Positions 50,129 through 57,255 of a stretch of DNA of 64,000 nucleotides are shown piece after piece. Made by a program: the position numbers and the translations under genes. The DNA comes from Lachnospiraceae bacterium. Its GTDB lineage: Bacteria; Bacillota; Clostridia; Lachnospirales; Lachnospiraceae. A model generated the notes under the pieces. It did not search any database and was not told the DNA's origin. It worked only from the letters and a program-made list of their open reading frames with translations. Where the stretch lies: NCBI GenBank assembly GCA_021202465.1, contig JAJQCZ010000019.1, forward strand, positions 1 to 64,000, read 5' to 3'. Every line of letters begins with the position of its first letter. The first letter of the stretch is position 1.

Positions 50129-51077
50129 CGGGCGTCTCCTCCAGTCGATTGATCAGTCCGGCCCGTGCCTGCTTGCAGAAATCGATGAAATGCGTGGCGG
50201 CCGAAGAGAGGGTGTCGTCCCGGCGATAACTCAGATAGACGATCGTCTGAATTGTGGGAGTGATGGGGACAGTCACGAAGGGCGGCGTGCTGCCGAAGTC
50301 CACATGGTGCGGGAAATTCAGGTGGTTGGTAAACAGCAGCGCCACGCAGCGGCCCTTGCGCACCGTGTCGAGAAGGGATTCCAGGTTGTGGGAAGTGAAG
50401 AGAACCCGGGGCTGGAATCCGGCCTCCTGGCAGGCCCGCAGGCAGAGGTTGTAGGGAAGCGTGTCTGTGTGGATCAGGGCAAAGTTCTCATCGGCCAGTT
50501 GGGCGAGCTGGATATGGGAAGCGGTGCTGAGCGGATGGTTCGGCGGCAGAACAGCGATCAGCTGATCTCTGGCATAGGGGAGCTTCACCAGCCGGTTTTC
50601 CTTGTCCGGATCGTGATCCAGATAGGTCGGCGTGTCCCGGAAGATGGCGAGCTCACATTCACGGTTTATCAGCATCTCCCGCACCTGAAGTGTATCCGCT
50701 TCCTGAATATTGACCTGGACGGTCGGATGTGCCTGCCGGAACTGCAGCAGGGCCTCGGTAATGTTGTAATGCGCGAGAACCGGGATGGAGGCGATCTCCA
50801 GGGTAACATTTTCCTGATGAAGGAAATTGAACGCCGCCGTCTCACAGTCGCAGCGCAGCCGGGCGATCGACTGGGCGTAAGGCAGCATTTCCCGCCCGAA
50901 CTCCGACAGACTGACCCGGCGGGAGGTCCGGTCGAAAAGCGGGGCGCCCAGACTGTTCTCCAGGGACTTGATGTGCTTGGACAGGGCGGACTGGCTGATG
51001 AAGAGCCGGTCCGACGCCGCCCAGAAGTTCTGTGTCTCCGCCAGAACCACGAATTCGCTGAAATAAGAAATATCCAT
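50121..51077 (-). CDS. LysR-type regulator of the phenolic-ester island
   Basis: A 318-residue LysR protein: N-terminal helix-turn-helix (Phe-Val-Val-Leu-Ala-Glu-Thr-Gln-Asn-Phe, Ser-Gln-Ser-Ala-Leu-Ser-Lys-His-Ile-Lys-Ser-Leu-Glu) and a C-terminal inducer-binding domain. It is divergent from the transporter, upstream of the lpdD-like gene, and near the tannase. By analogy with TanR, a gallate-responsive LysR in lactobacilli, it probably activates the island on binding gallate or a related acid (inference). GAGGAG lies before ATG. Confidence 0.9.
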   Translation of the reverse strand: MDISYFSEFVVLAETQNFWAASDRLFISQSALSKHIKSLENSLGAPLFDRTSRRVSLSEFGREMLPYAQSIARLRCDCETAAFNFLHQENVTLEIASIPVLAHYNITEALLQFRQAHPTVQVNIQEADTLQVREMLINRECELAIFRDTPTYLDHDPDKENRLVKLPYARDQLIAVLPPNHPLSTASHIQLAQLADENFALIHTDTLPYNLCLRACQEAGFQPRVLFTSHNLESLLDTVRKGRCVALLFTNHLNFPHHVDFGSTPPFVTVPITPTIQTIVYLSYRRDDTLSSAATHFIDFCKQARAGLINRLEETPDE

Positions 51078-51221
51078 ACCTGTTATCTCCTCATGTTGTT
51101 GCGGACCCTAAGGTCAGGAACAGGAACGCACACCTGCAGGGAGTACCTTGTGTAAGAGCTCCATTCCTGGCCTTTGTTCCCTTGTATCATTTAATTCCAC
51201 TACGGAATCAATCGTACCATG

Positions 51222-51258
51222 AATTCGAATTGATTGTCAACCGTTCGTGGCATATAAT
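51222..51258 (+). promoter_or_regulatory. Transporter promoter with LysR-type operator palindrome
   Basis: The palindrome AATTCGAATT (51222-51231) runs into TTGATT (51230-51235), 17 bp, TATAAT (51253-51258). A second short inverted repeat AATTCC-N5-GGAAT lies at 51193-51208, between this promoter and the divergent lysR gene. Confidence 0.75.
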
Positions 51259-51319
51259 TGTATCAAGTCGCTGAAAAAACGACAAAAACTCGTAAGAGGA
51301 GAAGCAAGGAGGTACTTTC

Positions 51320-52684
51320 ATGAACACAAACAAAAAGGTTCCGCTGTGGCGGAAAATCATGTACGGGTTAGGAACCGGCGGCGGAAATATTTTCAGCCAG
51401 ATCGGTGCAGCCTTCCTGTTGAGCTACTACACGGATACTGCCATGCTGGGTGCGGCGGCCATCGGCACCATGTTCGTGGTCTGCCGTGTCTTTGACGGAT
51501 TCAGTGATCTGCTGATGGGTATGGTGGTCGACCGCACGCGCACGAAATGGGGCAAGGCAAGACCCTGGGTGATTCTGTCCGGTCCGCTGACCTTCCTCGG
51601 CATTGTGCTGCTGATGCATGTTCCGGTCGCGGCCGGAGCCAGCGCCAAGCTGATTTATGCCTACGCCACCTACATCTTTATGTCGGTTGTCGTCTACACG
51701 ATTTTCGGTATCGCCAACACGGCCATGCTGCCGCTGATGACACGTGACCCGGATGATAACACGATGCTGGCGACATTCTCCGCTCTTGGCAACAACATCA
51801 TCGGTCTGATCGCCGGTTCCGCGATCACCCCTCTGGTCCTGGCGCTGGGCTGGCACTGGGCCAGTATCATCCTTGGTCTGGTCGCCGGTGTGCTGATTCT
51901 CATCTCCGGTCTGGTCAACAGAGAGCTCGGCGCAGACGAGGAGGAGGAACTCCAGACGGAAGCGGCCGATCAGCCGTCTATTAAGGAGCAGTTCCCTTCT
52001 GTCATGAAGAACCGTTATTTCTGGCTGCTGCTGCTCATCGGCGTCTTTTCTCTGCTGATGAATGCCAACGCCATCGCCGCACAGTCCTACTACTGCAATG
52101 TGGTGCTTGGAAATGCGATGTTTGTCTCGGTCCTGATGGCAGCCGGGCAGGCGCCTGGTATCGTGATTCTGCTGTTGATGCCCGCGATCTCCAAGAGATG
52201 GTCAAAGCAGGCCTACCTGAGCATGGGCGCAGTGCTGCTGATTATCGGATTCGTTATCGCCGGTCTGGCCGGGACGAATACGACGCTGGTTACCATTGGC
52301 GTGATCACCCGTTCTCTGGGCGCCGGTCCTCTGCTGAGCGCTGTCTTTGCGCTGGTGCCTGACGTGGTGGAATACGGCTACTGGAAATTCGGCATCCGTT
52401 CTGAGGGTCTGATTTCCTCGGCTCAGTCCATCGGTTCCAAGATCGGCATGGGCTTCGGTTCCGGTATGTGCGCCTGGATTCTGGCCGCAGTCGGATACGA
52501 TGCGACGCTGGAGGCGCAGTCGGCTGGCGTGGTTTCCGCCATCCAGTTCAACTATACATATATGGGAGCCATCTTTGGTGTCGTCATCCTCGTTCTGGTG
52601 CTGCTCACCAACGTGGAGAAATACGCGCCTCAGTACCGCGAAGCGAATGCCAAAAAGGATCAGGAAGCCGCGGCACGGAAATAA
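51320..52684 (+). CDS. GPH-family (glycoside-pentoside-hexuronide:cation) symporter
   Basis: A 454-residue membrane protein with about 12 helices. The GPH signature is clear: Tyr-Gly-Leu-Gly-Thr-Gly-Gly-Gly-Asn at the start, Phe-Asp-Gly-Phe-Ser-Asp-Leu-Leu-Met-Gly, Asp-Arg-Thr-Arg-Thr-Lys-Trp-Gly-Lys-Ala-Arg-Pro-Trp, and a late Pro-Asp-Val-Val-Glu-Tyr-Gly. GPH carriers import glycosides with Na+ or H+. As the only transporter of the island it is the likely entry route for an acylated glycoside. AAGGAGG precedes ATG. Confidence 0.9.
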   Translation: MNTNKKVPLWRKIMYGLGTGGGNIFSQIGAAFLLSYYTDTAMLGAAAIGTMFVVCRVFDGFSDLLMGMVVDRTRTKWGKARPWVILSGPLTFLGIVLLMHVPVAAGASAKLIYAYATYIFMSVVVYTIFGIANTAMLPLMTRDPDDNTMLATFSALGNNIIGLIAGSAITPLVLALGWHWASIILGLVAGVLILISGLVNRELGADEEEELQTEAADQPSIKEQFPSVMKNRYFWLLLLIGVFSLLMNANAIAAQSYYCNVVLGNAMFVSVLMAAGQAPGIVILLLMPAISKRWSKQAYLSMGAVLLIIGFVIAGLAGTNTTLVTIGVITRSLGAGPLLSAVFALVPDVVEYGYWKFGIRSEGLISSAQSIGSKIGMGFGSGMCAWILAAVGYDATLEAQSAGVVSAIQFNYTYMGAIFGVVILVLVLLTNVEKYAPQYREANAKKDQEAAARK

Positions 52685-52707
52685 AATGACAATGAAATAA
52701 GCAGATT

Positions 52708-52755
52708 CGCATATGGTAAACGTCGCTATGCCGTTTGCCATATGCGTGTTTTCGC
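52708..52755 (+). terminator. Terminator after the GPH transporter
   Basis: CGCATATGG-TAAACG pairs with CGTTTG-CCATATGCG, followed by TGTTTTC. It may be partial, since the following genes run in the same direction. Confidence 0.7.
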
Positions 52756-52842
52756 ACACAGGCCGTGGAAATTCATTTTCCGGTTGTCTGATGTGCGGCA
52801 GCGCCTGCGGAACAGGTGCATTTAAGAGAAGAAAGGATGGAT

Positions 52843-53817
52843 ATGATGAGTCAGGAACAGGAAAAGAAACCCTTCGGAGTGGAGGATTATGATAATCTGG
52901 AGCAGTCCCTGCGCTTTTCTGCTGAACCCGACGGGGAGGGGCAGCCAGGCGGCATGGAGATGAAAATGGCGGATATCAGCTGGGTGAAGCGCAAATTCCT
53001 GGATGTTCCCTACGCGGATCAGTCTCCGGCGCAGCGGCTGGATCTTTATCTGCCGGAGGAGGGCGAAGGCCCCTTCCCGCTGGTCGTTCATATGCACGGC
53101 GGCGGCTTCGGTATGGGAGATAAGCGGGACGACCATATGGATACGTATCTTAAGGGGCTGGCGCATGGCTATGCAATTGCCTCAGTAGAGTATCGGCTCA
53201 GCGGGGAGGCCATCTTCCCGGCGGCGGTGCTGGACTGCCGGGAGGCTTTCCGCTTCCTGCGGCGTCATGCGGCGGAATACTCGATCGACCCCGACCGCTT
53301 CTGCGCCCTGGGCGGCAGCGCTGGCGGTAATCTGGCGGCTTTGATGGGAATGAATATTCCCAACGGTCAGTTCCCCGGCGAAGAGGGGATGACCTTCGAT
53401 ACAGAGTGTACGGTGCAGGCCTGCGTCGATCAGTTCGGGCCGATGGATTTCCGGCATATGGATGAGCAGGCGCGCGCGAACGGTGTCAGCTTTGTCGATC
53501 ATGACACGCCGGAGTCGGCGGAGAGCAGTTATATGGGCGGCGCGCTGCCTACCCTGTCTGACGAATGGCTGGCAAAGGCAGATCCGGCTACCTATATTAA
53601 TGAAGACATGGCACCCATGCTGGTCGAGCACGGCTGTATGGACCGTCTGGTGCCTTTTATGCAGAGTGTCAATCTGGTCCATGCTATCTATGAGAAGCTG
53701 GGGCACGGGAGAGTGGAGTTCGTGCCGCTGCCGCAGGCAGACCATGAGGATCGGGAGTATTCCAGCGAGTGGAACCTGCGCGTCCTGTGGTCCTGGCTGG
53801 ACAAAAACCTGAAGTGA
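52843..53817 (+). CDS. Alpha/beta hydrolase esterase (HSL/BD-FAE-like)
   Basis: About 324 residues. His-Met-His-Gly-Gly-Gly-Phe forms the oxyanion motif and Gly-Gly-Ser-Ala-Gly-Gly the nucleophile elbow of the hormone-sensitive-lipase group; a late Gln-Ala-Asp-His-Glu-Asp supplies the catalytic His. No signal peptide. It probably removes acyl groups (acetyl, feruloyl or galloyl) from imported glycosides, complementing the tannase. ATG 52843 is chosen over 52837 because AGAAAGG ends at 52836. Confidence 0.85.
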   Translation: MMSQEQEKKPFGVEDYDNLEQSLRFSAEPDGEGQPGGMEMKMADISWVKRKFLDVPYADQSPAQRLDLYLPEEGEGPFPLVVHMHGGGFGMGDKRDDHMDTYLKGLAHGYAIASVEYRLSGEAIFPAAVLDCREAFRFLRRHAAEYSIDPDRFCALGGSAGGNLAALMGMNIPNGQFPGEEGMTFDTECTVQACVDQFGPMDFRHMDEQARANGVSFVDHDTPESAESSYMGGALPTLSDEWLAKADPATYINEDMAPMLVEHGCMDRLVPFMQSVNLVHAIYEKLGHGRVEFVPLPQADHEDREYSSEWNLRVLWSWLDKNLK

Positions 53818-53842
53818 GAAAGAGGTGCACGGAGGAAAATAT

Positions 53843-55474
53843 ATGGATATGTACTGTCTGAAAAAGAAACCCTTCTGCCTGACGGAAGGGGAGATAGATC
53901 AGGTGGAGAAGACTCTGGCCGCCATGACAACAGAAGAGAAGGCCGGTCAGCTGTTCTGCGTGCTGGGCGACGCGGAGACCCCGGAAGGCCTGCAGGAGCT
54001 GGTGGAGCAGTACGGCGTGGCCGGTGTGCTCTTCCGGCCGGGTCCCCGGGAGGAGATCCGTGAGAAATACGCTGGTCTGGATGCTTATGCGAAGATTCCT
54101 CTGCTGAAGGCGGCTAACCTGGAGGAGGGCGGCGCCGGCGTGCTGTCCGACGGAACGTATTTCGGCTCGCAGCTGCAGGTGGCGGCGGCCAATGATCTCA
54201 GCTGCACGGAGGCCTTTGCCGCCGTCTGCGCCCGGGAGGGACGCGAGGTTGGCGTGAACTGGACCTTCTCGCCGGTGGTGGATATTGACATGAACTGGCG
54301 CAATCCCATCACCAACGTGCGTACCTTTGGCAGTGATACGGAGAAGGTGCTGGAAAATGCCCGCGTCTTTGTCCGTACGATTCAGAAATACGGCGTGGCC
54401 GCGGCCTGCAAGCATTTCCCCGGCGACGGAGTCGATTTCCGGGATCAGCATTTACACCCAACCTATAATGACCTGCCTGCTGCAGAGTGGTATGATACCT
54501 ATGGGCGCATTTATCAGACGCTGATCGACGAGGGACTGATGAGTGTGATGGTGGGACATATTGTGCAGCCCTATGTGATCCGGGAAATCAACCCGGAGGC
54601 GGAGCTGCTGCCGGGCAGCCAGTCGAAGGAAATGCTCACCGGCGTGCTCCGGGAACGCTTCGGTTTCAACGGGCTGATCATCACCGACGCGACGATTATG
54701 GGCGGCTATACGATGACCATGCCCCGGCGCGAAGCCATCCCGCACAGCATCATGGCCGGATACGACATGCTCTGCTTCGGCACGGACATCCGGGAGGATA
54801 TTTCCTGGATTCTGGAAGCCATTGCGGACGGTCGTCTGGCGCAGGAACGCCTCGATGAGGCGGTGACGCGGGTGCTGGCGCTGAAGGCGGTGCTGAACCG
54901 TACGTACCCTGTGCCGGATGTCGATGCAAAGAAGGAGCAGCGCCGCTGCGCGGAGCAGGCGGTCACGCTGGTGAAGGACAATCAGAATCTTATCCCGGTG
55001 CGGCCGGAGTGTTTTCCGCAGATCCGTCTGGTGACGCTGGGGCAGGATGCGACCTATGACGGCTCCCTGACGGAGCTAGCCGCAGACTTTCTGACGAACC
55101 GCGGCTTCGTGGTGGAGCGTTACAATCCTCTGGAGGATGATCTGCACGGGACGCGGAACCTGCCGGCAGACCGGCTGACGCTGATCCTCTGCAACATGCC
55201 GGCAGCCAGCAACCAGACGGCAGTGCGGATTCAGTGGTGCGAGAAGCACGCGCTGGAGATTCCCCGGTTCGTGAAGGAGGAGGCCTGTGCTTTTATCTCC
55301 TTCGCCAACCCCTATCATCTGCAGGACATTCCGCGTGTGCCGACCTGTATCAATGCCTATACAGCAACGGCGGCGACGGTGGCCGCGGCGCTGGAGAAGC
55401 TGATCGGTGAGGGGAACTTTACCGGCGTCAGCCCGGTGGATCCCTTTTGCGGGTTATATGATACACATCTGTAA
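53843..55474 (+). CDS. GH3 family glycosidase, NagZ-like
   Basis: A 543-residue cytoplasmic GH3 enzyme: Lys-His-Phe-Pro-Gly-Asp-Gly followed by Asp-x2-Asp-Gln-His, the Asp-His dyad seen in NagZ-type enzymes, and the nucleophile region Gly-Leu-Ile-Ile-Thr-Asp-Ala. A C-terminal alpha/beta sandwich (about 370-540) is present. GH3 members include beta-glucosidases, beta-N-acetylglucosaminidases and glycoside phosphorylases that use the His. Here a beta-glycoside or its phosphorolysis is likely. GGAGG lies 7 bases before ATG 53843, and the gene follows the esterase by 25 bases. Confidence 0.88.
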   Translation: MDMYCLKKKPFCLTEGEIDQVEKTLAAMTTEEKAGQLFCVLGDAETPEGLQELVEQYGVAGVLFRPGPREEIREKYAGLDAYAKIPLLKAANLEEGGAGVLSDGTYFGSQLQVAAANDLSCTEAFAAVCAREGREVGVNWTFSPVVDIDMNWRNPITNVRTFGSDTEKVLENARVFVRTIQKYGVAAACKHFPGDGVDFRDQHLHPTYNDLPAAEWYDTYGRIYQTLIDEGLMSVMVGHIVQPYVIREINPEAELLPGSQSKEMLTGVLRERFGFNGLIITDATIMGGYTMTMPRREAIPHSIMAGYDMLCFGTDIREDISWILEAIADGRLAQERLDEAVTRVLALKAVLNRTYPVPDVDAKKEQRRCAEQAVTLVKDNQNLIPVRPECFPQIRLVTLGQDATYDGSLTELAADFLTNRGFVVERYNPLEDDLHGTRNLPADRLTLILCNMPAASNQTAVRIQWCEKHALEIPRFVKEEACAFISFANPYHLQDIPRVPTCINAYTATAATVAAALEKLIGEGNFTGVSPVDPFCGLYDTHL

Positions 55475-55520
55475 ACAGGCGGGAAGATGCGCGGTCTGGT
55501 CGGATTGATAAGATACAGTG

Positions 55521-55549
55521 TTGCGTTTCTGACGGACATTATTTATAGT
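55521..55549 (+). promoter_or_regulatory. Promoter of the UbiD gene
   Basis: TTGCGT (55521-55526), 17 bp, TATAGT (55544-55549). No AATTCGAATT palindrome is seen here. Confidence 0.5.
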
Positions 55550-55571
55550 GATAATAACAGTAAAAATGGAG

Positions 55572-55658
55572 GGCCATTTGGCCAAAATCAAGGAGGTCCC
55601 CAAGGGGATCCGTACCCGCAGGGTAGACCTTATGGCCATTCGGCCAAAATCAAGGAGG
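55572..55658 (+). repeat. Duplicated leader segment with hairpin and ribosome site
   Basis: Two 25-bp copies (55572-55596 and 55634-55658) differ at one base. Each contains GGCC-N4-GGCC, AAAATCAA and an AGGAGG ribosome site. Between them are CCCC-AA-GGGG and short inverted repeats. Only the second copy is placed to serve the UbiD start at 55667. Confidence 0.85.
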
Positions 55659-55666
55659 ATAGGACC

Positions 55667-57145
55667 ATGAACAATCGAACCGACATTCTGAGTCTGCGTG
55701 ACGCACTGGATGTACTGCGCGGCCGCCCCGACCAGCTGGTGGAGACGCACGTGGAGGTGAATCCCGAGGCAGAGCTCTCGGGCGTGTATCGCTATGTGGG
55801 AGCAGGCGGCACCGTGATGCGTCCTACGAAGGTGGACGGACCGGCGATGCTGTTCCACAATCTGAAAGGGCACCCGGATGCGAAATGCGTCATCGGTTTG
55901 CTGGCCAGCCGCCAGCGGGTCGCAGAGCTCTTTGGCTGTAAGAAGGAGGAACTGGGCCATCTGGTGCAGTCTTGTTCGGCGAACCCGATCGCGCCGGTCG
56001 TGACAGAAAGTCCGGCGCCCTGTCAGGAGGTCGTACATCGGGCGACAGATCCCGATTTTGATCTCTTCAAGCTGGTTCCCGCGCCCACGAATACGCCGGT
56101 GGATGCGGGTCCTTACATCACGATGGGTATGTGCTATGCGACTCATCCGGACACGGGACTGCATGACGTGACGATTCACCGGATGTGCATCCAGGGGAAA
56201 GACGAGCTGTCGATTTTCCTGCAGCCCGGTTCCCGCCATATCGGCGCCATGGCTGAGCGGGCTACCGAGCTGGGAGTTCCGCTGCCCATTTCTGTCTCCA
56301 TCGGTGTGGATCCGGCCATCCCGGTGACCAGCTGCTTTGAGCCGCCGACGACGCCTCTGGGCTTCGACGAGCTGTCGATCGCCGGGGCACTGCGTCAGCG
56401 TCCGGTGGAACTGACGACCTGTGTCTCGATTCCGGAGCGTGCCATCGCCAACGCGGAGTACGTGATCGAGGGTGAGATCCTGCCCGGCAGTAACCACGTG
56501 GTGGAAGATCAGAACACGCACACTGGCTATGCCATGCCGGAATTTCCCGGCTACAACGGCCCGGCCAGCCATGAATGCTGGCTGCTCAAGGTGAAGGCTG
56601 TCACGCACCGGAACCATCCGATCATGCAGACCTGTATCGGACCCAGCGAGGAGCATGTGAATATGGCAGGTATTCCCACTGAGGCCAGCATCCTGGGCAT
56701 GATCGACAAGGCATTGCCCGGCAAGGTGCTCAACTGCTATTCTCATCGGGCCGGCGGCGGCAAATACATGGTCATCCTTCAGTGTAAGAAGACCGTCCAC
56801 ACCGACGAGGGCAAGCAGCGGCAGGCGGCTCTTCTGGCCTTCTCTGCGTTCCCGGAGCTGAAGCATGTGATCCTGGTGGATGAGGATGTGGATATCTTTG
56901 ATACCAACGATGTGCTGTGGGCCATGAACACGCGTTTCCAGGGAGACCGCGACATCGTGACCATCCCCGGTGTGCGCTGCCATCCGCTGGATCCCAGTTC
57001 GAATCCGGCCTACGACCCCTCGATTCTGGATATTGGTATCAGCACCAAGACGATTTTCGACTGCACGGTGCCCTTCCCGATGAAGGATCATTTTAAACGC
57101 GCTCCGTTCCTCGATGTGGATCCGGAGAAATGGCTGCAGGGCTGA
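55667..57145 (+). CDS. UbiD-family decarboxylase
   Basis: A 492-residue prenyl-FMN-dependent decarboxylase of the UbiD family: Thr-Asp-Pro-Asp-Phe-Asp-Leu-Phe, Tyr-Ile-Thr-Met-Gly-Met, Asp-Val-Thr-Ile-His-Arg-Met, and Glu-Tyr-Val-Ile-Glu-Gly-Glu-Ile carrying catalytic Glu. It corresponds in type to LpdC (gallate decarboxylase) or hydroxyarylic acid decarboxylases, so gallate to pyrogallol or protocatechuate to catechol are candidate reactions. ATG 55667 is chosen by AAGGAGG at 55652-55658; an in-frame ATG at 55487 would give an unlikely Gly/Pro-rich extension. Confidence 0.9.
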   Translation: MNNRTDILSLRDALDVLRGRPDQLVETHVEVNPEAELSGVYRYVGAGGTVMRPTKVDGPAMLFHNLKGHPDAKCVIGLLASRQRVAELFGCKKEELGHLVQSCSANPIAPVVTESPAPCQEVVHRATDPDFDLFKLVPAPTNTPVDAGPYITMGMCYATHPDTGLHDVTIHRMCIQGKDELSIFLQPGSRHIGAMAERATELGVPLPISVSIGVDPAIPVTSCFEPPTTPLGFDELSIAGALRQRPVELTTCVSIPERAIANAEYVIEGEILPGSNHVVEDQNTHTGYAMPEFPGYNGPASHECWLLKVKAVTHRNHPIMQTCIGPSEEHVNMAGIPTEASILGMIDKALPGKVLNCYSHRAGGGKYMVILQCKKTVHTDEGKQRQAALLAFSAFPELKHVILVDEDVDIFDTNDVLWAMNTRFQGDRDIVTIPGVRCHPLDPSSNPAYDPSILDIGISTKTIFDCTVPFPMKDHFKRAPFLDVDPEKWLQG

Positions 57146-57167
57146 GATTAATGTCCGGGCGGATTGA

Positions 57168-57218
57168 CCGCGTGACCGAAGGCGCAGCATTTTCTGCCGG
57201 AACCGGCCGGTCACGCGG
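57168..57218 (+). repeat. 11-bp hairpin between the UbiD and GH65 genes
   Basis: CCGCGTGACCG (57168-57178) pairs with CGGTCACGCGG (57208-57218), with inner GGC/GCC pairing. No U-run follows, so it may stabilise or process the mRNA. Confidence 0.65.
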
Positions 57219-57255
57219 ACGATCTGCCTGACTGTAAAAAAAAGAGGAAAAGACT

